A stretch of 64,000 nt of DNA from Lewinellaceae bacterium (lineage in GTDB: Bacteria; Bacteroidota; Bacteroidia; Chitinophagales; Saprospiraceae): assembly GCA_016713985.1 (NCBI GenBank), contig JADJOD010000008.1, positions 1 to 64,000 on the forward strand, given 5' to 3'. A program made the translations under genes and the position numbers. This document shows, piece after piece, positions 44,498 through 52,662 of this stretch. The notes beneath the pieces were generated by a model, which worked only from the letters and a program-made list of their open reading frames with translations, was not told where the DNA came from and ran no database searches. Numbering within the stretch: the first letter of the stretch is position 1; each line of letters opens with the position of its first letter.

Positions 44498-45559
44498 CTA
44501 ATCCCCGACCACCCGGATCTCCACCCGCCGGTTTTGTTCCGATTCCCGGTCGTTGGCCGGGTTGGGAAACAACATTTGGGTATTCATATAACCCCTGTAG
44601 GTCATACGTTCGGCGGCAATGCCGTTTTTCACTAAGTAGGCGAATACCAGTTTGGCGCGGCGCTCCGACAGGGTTTGCCGCCATTCGGGTTCTTGTTCCA
44701 TGATCAGGCCGGGACCGTTGATGTGGCCGGCGATTTCTATTTTCAGTCGCGGGTTTATCTGCATGAATTTTAATATTTTAGACAATTCCGGCTCCGATAC
44801 TTTCAGCAAAACGGCCTGGTCGCCGACAAATAACAGGTCGCGGAGCACCGCCGTTTCGCCCGCTTTGGCCGGGGGCAGCAGGATGTCCGGGCTGATTTTG
44901 TACTTTTTGTACAATTCCGGGCTACCGAAGAGTTTCATGGTGATCGTCTGGAAAAAGTGGTCGGGCGATACGGCGTCCAATTTTACCACGGAATCTTTCG
45001 GCAGACGTACGCTGTACCGGCCGATACTGTCGGTTTGCACGGAGTCCTGGCGTGTTTTGGTGCGGAAAGTAACCGTAGCCTGGATGCCTTTGCCACTGTC
45101 GCGATCTTTTACCTGCCCGGCGAGGGTTGTCATCGGCACGGCCACGATGATTTCGATGGAAGCGCGCCGATTGATCCGGCGGCCTTCTTCGGTGGTGTTG
45201 CTGGCAACGGGTCGCCGCTCGCCGAAAGCGGATATTTCGATCTGGGCGTCGCCGAGGCTGCGCTGGAGCAATTTTTGCCGCACCGCTTCCGCGCGACGGC
45301 GCGAGAGGGCCACGTTGGCCGCCGGCGACCCGATGGAGTCGGTATGCGCCGTGATGCGGATACGCAGGTGAAGCGGGTCGGCGCGCAGGTTGGCCACAGC
45401 CGAATCTAGCACGGCGCCGGCTTCGGGTGTGAGATCGGCTTTGCCGAAGGCAAAATAAACTTCAGTGCCGCGAGCAACGTAGAGCGAATCAAAAATGGAT
45501 TGTGCGGAAAGGGTTTGCACGAGTGCAAATAGGAGCAAAAGGGGGAGACTGTGTTTCAT
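44498..45559 (-). CDS. Double OmpA-domain protein
   Basis: From MKHSLPLLLLFALVQTLSAQ at 45559, 353 residues. The first OmpA-C domain (VYFAFGKADLTPEAG…ITAHTDSIG…RINRRASIEI) lies at ~30-150. A beta-sandwich (carboxypeptidase-regulatory-like, AGQVKDRDSGKGIQATV) fills ~155-225, and a second OmpA-C-like domain (KFMQINPRLKIEIAGHING…RVEIRVVGD) ends it. It is exported and binds peptidoglycan. The longer frame from 45586 has no better signal. Confidence 0.85.
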   Translation of the reverse strand: MKHSLPLLLLFALVQTLSAQSIFDSLYVARGTEVYFAFGKADLTPEAGAVLDSAVANLRADPLHLRIRITAHTDSIGSPAANVALSRRRAEAVRQKLLQRSLGDAQIEISAFGERRPVASNTTEEGRRINRRASIEIIVAVPMTTLAGQVKDRDSGKGIQATVTFRTKTRQDSVQTDSIGRYSVRLPKDSVVKLDAVSPDHFFQTITMKLFGSPELYKKYKISPDILLPPAKAGETAVLRDLLFVGDQAVLLKVSEPELSKILKFMQINPRLKIEIAGHINGPGLIMEQEPEWRQTLSERRAKLVFAYLVKNGIAAERMTYRGYMNTQMLFPNPANDRESEQNRRVEIRVVGD

Positions 45560-45702
45560 GGCTGGTGATGTTAGCCGTTTCGGCAACGACTTATTTTAAG
45601 GGCTAAAATAAGCCCAATTCCGGGTAGTGCGCGACTTTATTTTATAGACGAAATCTTGTATCTGTTACAAACCTCAAAGCGAAAACGGATTATCTTTAGG
45701 GC

Positions 45703-46362
45703 ATGAAAATCCACTCAATCAAACTGGAAACGGCCCACCTCAGCGGGGTGGTTGATTTTTACCGTTCCGTGTTGGGATTGCACACGGCAAGCGTGGAACC
45801 CGGTACCGTACACGTTCAGATCGGTAATTCGTGGCTTGTTTTTGCGGAAAATCCCGGTTTTAGGGGCATTTATCACTTTGCATTCAATATTCCCTGCAAC
45901 CAGATCCGGGAAGGCATGGCCTGGCTCGAACGCAGCAATATCGACCTGATCGCCAACGAGAAAGGCGAAAAACAAATGGATTTTGCGAACTGGCATGCCG
46001 AAGCAACCTACTTCTTCGACCCCGCCGGAAACATCGTGGAACTCATTGCCCGGCGCGATCTGCAGAACGAAAGCGATCGCCCGTTCGGCCACGAATCGCT
46101 GCTGGAGATCAGCGAGGTCGGTATCGTTTGCCCCGACGTTTTGGCCTGGAGCGAACGCGCCGCGACCGAATACGGCATTTTTCCTTTCGACAAACAAAAA
46201 CCTTCCGCCGACTTCTCGGCGCTCGGCAGGGACACCGGCCTGTTCATCGTGGTGCAGGAAGGCCGGAAATGGTTTCTGACGGATGTTCCCGCCGTCCGGG
46301 TGCCTCTGGGCATCCAATTTGAAAATGACGGGGGAGAGATGTTTGATTTGCAGGAAGGGTAA
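45703..46362 (+). CDS. VOC (glyoxalase/dioxygenase-fold) protein, two-module
   Basis: 219 residues. The first VOC module begins MKIHSIKLETAHLSGVVDFYRSVLGL and ends with ATYFFDPAGNIVELIARR, which holds a likely metal-binding Glu. A second half (HESLLEISEVGIVCPDVLAWSERAA…) is a degenerate second module, as in CatE-type proteins. The enzymatic role is unknown. A near -7 box TATCTTTA at 45691 is only 5 bp before the ATG, so translation may be leaderless. Confidence 0.85.
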   Translation: MKIHSIKLETAHLSGVVDFYRSVLGLHTASVEPGTVHVQIGNSWLVFAENPGFRGIYHFAFNIPCNQIREGMAWLERSNIDLIANEKGEKQMDFANWHAEATYFFDPAGNIVELIARRDLQNESDRPFGHESLLEISEVGIVCPDVLAWSERAATEYGIFPFDKQKPSADFSALGRDTGLFIVVQEGRKWFLTDVPAVRVPLGIQFENDGGEMFDLQEG

Positions 46363-46439
46363 ATTTGCCTTCTGCCGACAAAAACACGTCTCTCACGGCG
46401 CATTTTCAGTTGAAACCCGTTTGTAATATTCTGATTCAC

Positions 46440-46447
46440 TACTTTTG
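46440..46447 (+). promoter_or_regulatory. -7 promoter octamer for the MoxR gene, with TTTG at -33
   Basis: TACTTTTG, with TTTG at 46420-46423 at about the expected spacing. It lies 71 bp before the ATG at 46518 and inside a spurious N-terminal extension. Confidence 0.5.
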
Positions 46448-46517
46448 CGGCTTCCCGGCGAAACAAACCCGCCGTCAGGGCGTTTTACGCCATCATCAAT
46501 TCAACGAACACATACAA

Positions 46518-47483
46518 ATGGCACAATTCAAATCGGACGTAGAAGCGGTAGACGCGCTTGCACAGGCATACAAGGATCTTTCGGCGGAGATCGGCAAAGT
46601 GATCGTAGGTCAGGACGACGTCGTCCGGGCCGTAATCATCACCCTTTTTTCCAATGGGCACGCCTTGCTCGTAGGTGTTCCCGGACTTGCTAAAACGCTG
46701 CTGGTCAGTTCAATAGCCGAGGTATTGGAACTCGATTTTAAACGTATTCAGTTTACGCCCGACCTCATGCCTTCCGACATCACTGGCAACGAGATACTCG
46801 ATGAAGACCGTCGCTTCCGGTTTACCCGCGGACCGGTATTTTCCAACATCGTACTGGCCGATGAAATCAACCGTACGCCGCCCAAAACACAGGCCGCCCT
46901 GCTGGAGGCTATGCAGGAACGTTCCGTCACCGTGAGTGGCCAGCGCCACGCGCTTCCTTCGCCGTTTTTTGTACTGGCCACTCAAAACCCCATTGAACAG
47001 GAGGGAACCTACCCCCTGCCGGAAGCGCAGCTGGACCGTTTTATGTTCAACATTCCGCTGACTTACCCGACTTACGAACAGGAAGTGGAAGTGGTAAAAC
47101 AAACAACCTCCTCCGCAACGGCAACCCTGAAACATATCTTGAGTGCTGATCAAATACTTGAATTTCAGCAGGTTATGCGGAAAATTCCCGTCAGCGACAA
47201 CGTGCTGGAATACGCGGTCAGTTTGGCCACCAAAACACGCCCCGGCACTTCCCGCGCCACAAAAGAGGCCAATAATTACCTCGCCTGGGGCGCCGGTCCA
47301 CGTGCCAGCCAGTACCTTGTACTCGGCGCCAAATGCCACGCCGCACTGCGTGGCAAGTATTCGCCCGATATTGAAGACGTGCAGGCCATCGCCAGCCTCG
47401 TGCTGCGGCATCGCATCGTCCGCAATTACAAAGCGGAAGCGGAAGGGGTGAGTGAAGAAAATATCATCGAGGCACTGTTGTAG
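46518..47483 (+). CDS. MoxR-family AAA+ ATPase
   Basis: 321 residues from MAQFKSDVEAVDALAQAY. Walker A is GVPGLAKT at 53-60, Walker B VLADEINR at 111-118, and sensor 1 is ATQNPIEQEGTYPLPEAQLDRF. MoxR ATPases usually work with VWA proteins (DUF58, Batch) in metal insertion or stress-signal complexes, but the next genes here are a metal regulator and transporter. The upstream frame to 46365 is not conserved-looking. A terminator follows. Confidence 0.92.
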   Translation: MAQFKSDVEAVDALAQAYKDLSAEIGKVIVGQDDVVRAVIITLFSNGHALLVGVPGLAKTLLVSSIAEVLELDFKRIQFTPDLMPSDITGNEILDEDRRFRFTRGPVFSNIVLADEINRTPPKTQAALLEAMQERSVTVSGQRHALPSPFFVLATQNPIEQEGTYPLPEAQLDRFMFNIPLTYPTYEQEVEVVKQTTSSATATLKHILSADQILEFQQVMRKIPVSDNVLEYAVSLATKTRPGTSRATKEANNYLAWGAGPRASQYLVLGAKCHAALRGKYSPDIEDVQAIASLVLRHRIVRNYKAEAEGVSEENIIEALL

Positions 47484-47508
47484 TTTCGATTGATCCTAAA
47501 TCCTGAAA

Positions 47509-47547
47509 CGAGGGGGTGGCCGTGTACCGGTCACCCCTCGCGTTTTT
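47509..47547 (+). terminator. Rho-independent terminator after moxR
   Basis: CGAGGGGGTGGCCG pairs with CCGGTCACCCCTCG around a TGTA loop (47509-47540), followed by TTTTT at 47543-47547. It separates moxR from the dtxR unit. Confidence 0.8.
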
Positions 47548-47613
47548 GGGTTTACAAGAATAACTCCGGCAGGTCCGCATTCCCGGAAAATGTCAGTCAA
47601 ATTTATTTTTTGA

Positions 47614-47633
47614 TTTTTAGGTTAATCTAAAAA
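47614..47633. promoter_or_regulatory. DtxR/MntR-type operator palindrome
   Basis: TTTTTAGGTTAATCTAAAAA, an imperfect palindrome with the TTAGGTTAA half-site typical of DtxR-family operators, sits 93 bp before the DtxR-family gene. It lies just before the -7 octamer at 47640, where a bound repressor would block RNA polymerase. This implies autoregulation by metal. Confidence 0.65.
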
Positions 47634-47639
47634 TATTTG

Positions 47640-47647
47640 TATATTTG
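47640..47647 (+). promoter_or_regulatory. -7 promoter octamer for the dtxR-type gene
   Basis: TATATTTG (TAnnTTTG), directly downstream of the operator palindrome and 60 bp before the ATG. Confidence 0.6.
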
Positions 47648-47706
47648 CCTTAAAAATAAATCGACCTGCCCAGGAAACCCCTAGGCAACAATGCAACAAT
47701 ATAACA

Positions 47707-48384
47707 ATGACCATTACACAAGCGGAAGAAAACCACCTCAAGGCCATCTTTAAAATCGCGGAAAAAGAGGACAAACCCGCCCTCACCAACGCCATTGCGG
47801 CGGCCATGCATACCACGGCCGCTTCGGTGACGGATATGTTGAAGCGGCTGGCGGATAAAAACCTGATTGTATACGAAAAATACCGGGGGGTGCAACTGAC
47901 CGGCGAAGGCAACCGCATTGCCACGGCCCTCATTCGCAAACACCGGCTTTGGGAGGTATTCCTGACCGAAAAACTCGGTTTTGCCTGGGATGAGGTGCAC
48001 GATATGGCCGAACAACTGGAACACGTGCAGGGCGAACACCTGGTAAGTCGCCTCGATACTTTTCTCGGGCACCCGAAATTTGACCCCCACGGCGACCCGA
48101 TCCCCGACGCGGAAGGCCGCTGGACCTACCGGAAACAATCGCTGCTGACCACCCTCCTGCCCGGCGACCGGGGCGCCGTGACCGGCGTTGACGACCACAG
48201 CGCCGCATTTCTTCAATACCTCGACCAGTTGGGCCTGGGCCTGGGAGCAGAACTGGAATTGCTGGAACGGTTTCCTTACGACCATTCCGTCCGGGTGCGT
48301 ACCCGCGACGGCCGCGAACTGGTACTAAGCGAAAAAGTAACTAAAAATCTGTATCTCAATATATTATCAGACCGCGAATCCTGA
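47707..48384 (+). CDS. DtxR/MntR-family metal-dependent repressor with FeoA-like domain
   Basis: 225 residues. The N-terminal winged helix is AEENHLKAIFKIAEKEDKPALTNAIAAAMHTTAASVTDMLKRLADKNLI; the metal-binding dimerization domain (RKHRLWEVFLTEKLGFAWDEVHDMAEQLEHV) follows; and the FeoA/SH3-like end (GAELELLERFPYDHSVRVRTRDG) closes it. HPKFDPHGDPIP is the usual link. With Mn or Fe bound, it would repress by binding the operator at 47614-47633. The next gene is a metal transporter of the Nramp family, its likely target. Confidence 0.92.
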   Translation: MTITQAEENHLKAIFKIAEKEDKPALTNAIAAAMHTTAASVTDMLKRLADKNLIVYEKYRGVQLTGEGNRIATALIRKHRLWEVFLTEKLGFAWDEVHDMAEQLEHVQGEHLVSRLDTFLGHPKFDPHGDPIPDAEGRWTYRKQSLLTTLLPGDRGAVTGVDDHSAAFLQYLDQLGLGLGAELELLERFPYDHSVRVRTRDGRELVLSEKVTKNLYLNILSDRES

Positions 48385-48385
48385 T

Positions 48386-48619
48386 CCGTCCACCGTCTAC
48401 CGTCCACCGTCCACCGTCCACCGTCCCCCGTCCCCCGTCTACCGTCCACCGTCCACCGTCTACCGTCCACCATCCACCATCCACCGTCCACCGTCTACCG
48501 TCCACCGTCCACCCACCGTCCCCGTCTACCCCCCCCGTCCAGTCCCCCGTCCACCGTCCCCGTCCACCGTCTACCGTCCACCGTCCACCGTCCACCGTCC
48601 ACCGTCCACCGTCCACCGT
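48386..48619. repeat. CCGTCCA heptamer satellite directly before mntH
   Basis: About 33 copies of CCGTCCA, with CCGTCTA, CCATCCA and CCCCGTC variants, fill the whole 235-bp gap between the dtxR-type stop and the mntH ATG at 48620. There is no Shine-Dalgarno sequence. Copy-number change would alter the spacing between the two genes, and RNA from it would be C-rich and unstructured. Confidence 0.9.
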
Positions 48620-50506
48620 ATGAATAAAATATCCAATACCGATGTTTCACTTTCCGAAGTACACGGTTCCGTCGAAACCGAGGTAAAAGGAGGCTTCTGG
48701 CGCCGTTTGTTTGCCTTTCTTGGCCCGGCTTACCTCGTAAGTGTGGGGTATATGGACCCCGGCAACTGGGCCACCGACCTAGCCGGTGGCAGCCGTTTTG
48801 GCTACGCGTTGTTGTGGGTACTGGTGATGTCGAACCTGATCGCCCTGCTGCTGCAAAGCCTGAGCGCCCGGCTCGGTGTGGTGGCGCGCCGCGACCTGGC
48901 GCAGGCTTCCCGCGAGTTGTACCATCCGGCAGCGAATATTTTTAACTACCTCCTCGCGGAAATCGCCATTGCCGCCTGCGACCTGGCGGAAGTGGTGGGT
49001 ATGGCCATCGGATTGCAATTGCTGTTTGATATTCCACTCGTGTGGGGAGTGGCGATCAGTGTACTGGACGCCTTTTTGCTGCTCTTTCTGATGCAACTGG
49101 GTATCCGGAAATTGGAAGCGTTTATTCTTGGTTTGGTGCTGGTCATCGGCGGCGCCTTTGCGGTGCAGATGTTTTTAGCCAAGCCGGCGCCGGGGGAGTT
49201 GGTTACCGGGTTTTTGCCTTCCATACCCAACTCGGAAGCCCTGTTTATTGCCATCGGGATCATTGGCGCCACGGTAATGCCGCACAACCTTTACCTGCAT
49301 TCCGCTTTGGTGCAGACCCGGAAGATCAACCGCAGCCCGGAAGGTTTGAAACGCGCCATTCGGTTCAATATCATCGACTCGGCCATTGCGCTCAACCTCG
49401 CGTTGTTTGTCAATGCCGCCATATTGATCCTCGCAGCGGCCGTATTTTACAAAAACGGTTATAATGGCGTGTCGGAGATACAGGACGCGCACCAACTGCT
49501 GGAGCCACTGCTGGGCAAAAGTTATGCCCCGGTCCTGTTTGCCATAGCGCTTATTGCCGCCGGGCAAAGCAGTACGGTCACCGGCACTTTGGCGGGCCAG
49601 ATCGTAATGGAAGGTTATTTGCACCTGCGTATCGCTCCCTGGTTGCGGCGACTCATCACCCGTTTGCTGGCGGTTGTTCCGGCCATTCTGGTGATTACCC
49701 TTGTTGGGGAACAGGCTACCGGCGATATGCTGGTACTGAGCCAGGTGATCCTGAGTATGCAACTGGGTTTCGCCGTGATTCCGCTGCTGCATTACGTGAG
49801 TGATAAAAAACGAATGGGATTGTTTGCGATCGGTTTTTGGGCAAAACTGGGTGGCTGGGCAAGCGCTGCCATTATTGTTACCCTGAACGTCAACTTAGTC
49901 ATACAGCAGGTCGGGCAATGGCTGGAAAGCGCCGGCCCGAATGCCTGGGCGATTTATACCTTCGTAATTCCCGCGTTATTATTTGCGGGCGGAATGCTCG
50001 TTTATATCGTTCTGCGCCCCATGCTGTACCGGCTGCCGGTAGCAAAAACCAAAATTCCCCACGGCGAATTTGAAGGTATTGCTGACATGAAAGTTCCTGA
50101 TTATCAGAGAATTGCAATTTGCCTTGACTTTTCGGAAGCCGATAAAAAAGCGCTCGAACACGCGCTTCACATCGGTGGAAAACAGGCCCACTATTTTTTG
50201 ATCCATGCTGTGGAAACCGCCGGCGCCTGGGTAATGGGCGCCGATATTCAGGACCTCGAAACGAGGAGCGACGTGCAAAACCTGGAAGAATACGCGCAGC
50301 ATCTGCGCGAACTTGGTTATCAGTGCGAGGCCTTTATCGGGTATGGCGCCGCAAAAAAAGCCATTCCACAATTGGTCAATGAACAGGGCGCCGACCTGCT
50401 GGTGATGGGTGCGCACGGCCACAGCACATTTAAAGACCTGGTATTCGGCACAACCGTGGGGTCTGTACGCCATGCGGTGAAAATGCCGGTGCTGGTGGTG
50501 CGGTAA
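48620..50506 (+). CDS. mntH: Nramp-family divalent metal transporter fused to a UspA domain
   Basis: 628 residues. The Nramp core (residues ~25-440, 11 or so spans) has the metal-binding DPGN motif at 46-49 in helix 1 and TVMPHNLYLHSALVQ in helix 6. A C-terminal universal-stress domain (~480-628) begins YQRIAICLDFSEADKKALEHAL and ends with the ATP-binding pattern GAHGHSTFKDLVFGTTVGSV. Such fusions may couple metal import to ATP or stress state. It is in one likely transcript with the metal repressor. It imports Mn2+ or Fe2+ with protons; which metal is not decided. Confidence 0.92.
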   Translation: MNKISNTDVSLSEVHGSVETEVKGGFWRRLFAFLGPAYLVSVGYMDPGNWATDLAGGSRFGYALLWVLVMSNLIALLLQSLSARLGVVARRDLAQASRELYHPAANIFNYLLAEIAIAACDLAEVVGMAIGLQLLFDIPLVWGVAISVLDAFLLLFLMQLGIRKLEAFILGLVLVIGGAFAVQMFLAKPAPGELVTGFLPSIPNSEALFIAIGIIGATVMPHNLYLHSALVQTRKINRSPEGLKRAIRFNIIDSAIALNLALFVNAAILILAAAVFYKNGYNGVSEIQDAHQLLEPLLGKSYAPVLFAIALIAAGQSSTVTGTLAGQIVMEGYLHLRIAPWLRRLITRLLAVVPAILVITLVGEQATGDMLVLSQVILSMQLGFAVIPLLHYVSDKKRMGLFAIGFWAKLGGWASAAIIVTLNVNLVIQQVGQWLESAGPNAWAIYTFVIPALLFAGGMLVYIVLRPMLYRLPVAKTKIPHGEFEGIADMKVPDYQRIAICLDFSEADKKALEHALHIGGKQAHYFLIHAVETAGAWVMGADIQDLETRSDVQNLEEYAQHLRELGYQCEAFIGYGAAKKAIPQLVNEQGADLLVMGAHGHSTFKDLVFGTTVGSVRHAVKMPVLVVR

Positions 50507-50513
50507 GCGCCGG

Positions 50514-50942
50514 TTATTGATATTCGATCGTTGTCGGTTCGGGCAACAACCCGATCTGGCGCAGGGCAGTGGCGACGTCCCAGATGCGTCGGCTCCGGAT
50601 GATCTTGCCGTCTTTCAAAGTCAGGACCGACGAACCGGTAAAGGAAACCAGTTTGCCTGTCGGAGGGATGTTCATCAGGCGTCCGCGCTGATGGCCGGTG
50701 GCCGTCCAGAAGCAAAACACCTTGTCGCCGTCGGCGCCCCATTCGAGCAGGGTCATTTCAAGGTCCGGAAAAGCGGTAAGGATGTAGTCGATCATACGCC
50801 CGGCGTCGCGTAGTCCGTCGGCGCGTTTGCCTTCGGAAAGGTCTTCGCCGTCAAAATCCGGGTGATACATATCCATCAGGCGTTGTTTGTCGCGGGTATT
50901 CCAGGCCGCCATCAGGTCGTTTAAAAAAACTTGGGCACTCAT
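50514..50942 (-). CDS. SnoaL-like ester-cyclase family protein
   Basis: 142 residues from MSAQVFLNDLMAAWNTRDKQ. The NTF2-like SnoaL fold is clear: YHPDFDGEDLSEGKRADG, MTLLEWGADGDKVFCFWTATGHQRG and SSVLTLKDGKIIRSRRIWD. Role unknown; polyketide cyclase homologues use such folds but many relatives have no known reaction. The longer frame to 51110 is rejected since it has no SnoaL sequence. A minus-strand -7 octamer TACATTTG lies at 51004-51011. It is convergent with mntH at 7 bp. Confidence 0.88.
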   Translation of the reverse strand: MSAQVFLNDLMAAWNTRDKQRLMDMYHPDFDGEDLSEGKRADGLRDAGRMIDYILTAFPDLEMTLLEWGADGDKVFCFWTATGHQRGRLMNIPPTGKLVSFTGSSVLTLKDGKIIRSRRIWDVATALRQIGLLPEPTTIEYQ

Positions 50943-51003
50943 GGGAAACGCAATTTTGAATGAATAAAATGTTCGGGTTTCTGCGTTTTGATTTTGGGTT
51001 GTA

Positions 51004-51011
51004 CAAATGTA
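51004..51011 (-). promoter_or_regulatory. -7 promoter octamer for the SnoaL gene
   Basis: TACATTTG on the minus strand, 62 bp before the preferred start at 50942. Confidence 0.45.
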
Positions 51012-51115
51012 CCGTGAACATCCCGAAGGCGCTATGTCCAATGTTTGTTCAATGTTTGTCCAAATTTTCGACCTGTGCCCCTGCCGTGTTACCTTCGCCT
51101 TTCTAAACACTACAC

Positions 51116-51697
51116 ATGCCAGTCACTGCTGAAGATATTCACGACCTGATGCGCCGCCGCCGCGCCGTTTTTCCCAAATTTTACCTTCCCGGAAAACCCG
51201 TCGACCGTTCCGTAATCGAACAACTGCTGGAAAATGCCCGCTGGGCGCCGACACACAAACTGACCGAACCCTGGCGTTTTCACGTTTTTCATTCGGAAGA
51301 AAGTCGCCGCGAACTGGGGGAGTATCTCTCCGCTTTTTACCGGAAAAACACGCCGCCGGAGTTGTTTTCCGAAGAAAAAATGAAAAAAAACGGCGAAAAC
51401 CCGCTGCTCTCCGGCGCGGTCATCGCCATTGTGATGCAGCGTGAGGCGGCTGAAAGTATCCCCGAATTTGAAGAAATCGCCGCCGTCGCCATGGCCGTTC
51501 AAAATATGTGGCTCAGCTGCACGGCCATCGGCCTCGGATGTTACTGGAGCACGCCCAAAGCGGCTTTGATGGCCGGTGAGTTTCTCGGCCTCGAACCGGG
51601 ACAGCGTTGCCTCGGTCTTTTTTACCTCGGCTGGCATACGATGCCGGAGGTGCCGGGCAAGCGGAGGCAGGTGGAAGAAGTGACGGTTTGGGAATAA
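51116..51697 (+). CDS. Nitroreductase-family flavoprotein
   Basis: 193 residues. The FMN-binding N-terminus is RRRRAVFPKFYLPGKPVDRSV; NARWAPTHKLTEPWRFHVF and the GLGCYWSTP segment are typical. It lacks long inserts and is close to the small NAD(P)H-dependent nitroreductases. Substrate is unknown. It starts 174 bp after the SnoaL start on the other strand, so the two genes share a divergent promoter region. Confidence 0.88.
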   Translation: MPVTAEDIHDLMRRRRAVFPKFYLPGKPVDRSVIEQLLENARWAPTHKLTEPWRFHVFHSEESRRELGEYLSAFYRKNTPPELFSEEKMKKNGENPLLSGAVIAIVMQREAAESIPEFEEIAAVAMAVQNMWLSCTAIGLGCYWSTPKAALMAGEFLGLEPGQRCLGLFYLGWHTMPEVPGKRRQVEEVTVWE

Positions 51698-51732
51698 GAA
51701 ACTGGGGAAGTATAGCAGGCTACCATGAAAAG

Positions 51733-52098
51733 TTATGGGATTGGATTGACCACTTTCAAACCAGTCACCCATCTGAAATCTGCTTCGTTGCGCGTATAAA
51801 TTTCATAATCATACACCAAGGCCGTAGCGGCTATAATGGCATCGCCTGGGGGCATCTTCTTTGTTTGACGCAGTTTAATGGCCTGATTAAGAACCGGTTG
51901 ATTTATTTCAAAAACCTGCAAGATTTTGAAAGCCGTTTCAAAATAAACCTTGTCAACCGGGGTCAACGACGGAAACCCCAATACTTCCAACATCGTGAAT
52001 GCTGAAACTGCATTGAGCGGATTGCTTACCAATGGACGAAGGTCGGCGAAACCTCGTTGAGCAGAATAAATCAGGATGTTACTATCCAGCAAAATCAT
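51733..52098 (-). CDS. PIN-domain toxin, VapC family
   Basis: 121 residues with the four acidic PIN residues: Asp5 in LLDSNILIY, Glu38 in TMLEVLG, Asp86 in PPGDAIIAATAL and Asp107 in NEADFRW. VapC toxins cut tRNA or rRNA. It overlaps the antitoxin stop by 4 bp, as in classic TA operons. Confidence 0.9.
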   Translation of the reverse strand: MILLDSNILIYSAQRGFADLRPLVSNPLNAVSAFTMLEVLGFPSLTPVDKVYFETAFKILQVFEINQPVLNQAIKLRQTKKMPPGDAIIAATALVYDYEIYTRNEADFRWVTGLKVVNPIP

Positions 52099-52340
52099 GC
52101 CGATCCGGATTTGCGGAAAGGTAAATCACGTTCCTTGCGTTGCTCTTGCTGCCACTCCGCAGCATCACCGAAGTAGGAAGCATCACCACCGGCAGCGATG
52201 ATTTTTTGGTATTTTGCCAACTGCGTTGCACTCACTTTTTTCTCGGGTGCAGGCAGGTACTCTATCCTGAGCCGTTCTAATAGCGGGATAAGAACCTCCA
52301 GGTCCTTTTTATTCTTGATTTTCAGCGTGAGTTGGGTCAT
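52095..52340 (-). CDS. VapB-like antitoxin
   Basis: 81 residues, upstream of the PIN toxin and overlapping it by 4 bp. LKIKNKKDLEVLIPLLERLRIEYLPAPE is a short helical or ribbon start and the charged tail (GDAAEWQQEQRKERDLPF) would wrap the toxin. No strong family signature beyond its size and position. Confidence 0.75.
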   Translation of the reverse strand: MTQLTLKIKNKKDLEVLIPLLERLRIEYLPAPEKKVSATQLAKYQKIIAAGGDASYFGDAAEWQQEQRKERDLPFRKSGSA

Positions 52341-52662
52341 GGCTGATATTTTTTACAAAGAAACGATATTCCGGGGAGGAATAAAAGGGGAGATTACATA
52401 GGGTAGTCATGCGCGAGGCGGAAGTCCCTATCTTTCAACACAGTCAAGTGTTTGCAAAGTGAGTCACCAAACTTCGTCAATACTAACAGAAGCAACAAAA
52501 ATATTGATTGGTTTCTCGACATGACGTATATGGTGTACCGTTGTTTCGCAGCAAATGTAAAATGCAAAACGTTACTTTCTACTTTTGCATTGCTAATGCC
52601 CCAATAACCTTAATGACTTGAATAACGAACCCACCTCCGCCAAGGCTTCGGCAGGCAAAGCA
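52341..52662. other. Intergenic region between vapB and the unknown gene
   Basis: It holds a -7 octamer TACTTTTG at 52580-52587 on the plus strand, and then a CCTCCGCCAAGGCTTCGG repeat (52633-52660) just before the ATG at 52663. The rest shows no gene. Confidence 0.5.
52580..52587 (+). promoter_or_regulatory. -7 promoter octamer for the conserved unknown gene
   Basis: TACTTTTG, 76 bp before the preferred ATG at 52663, with AAACG and TTAC upstream. Confidence 0.5.
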
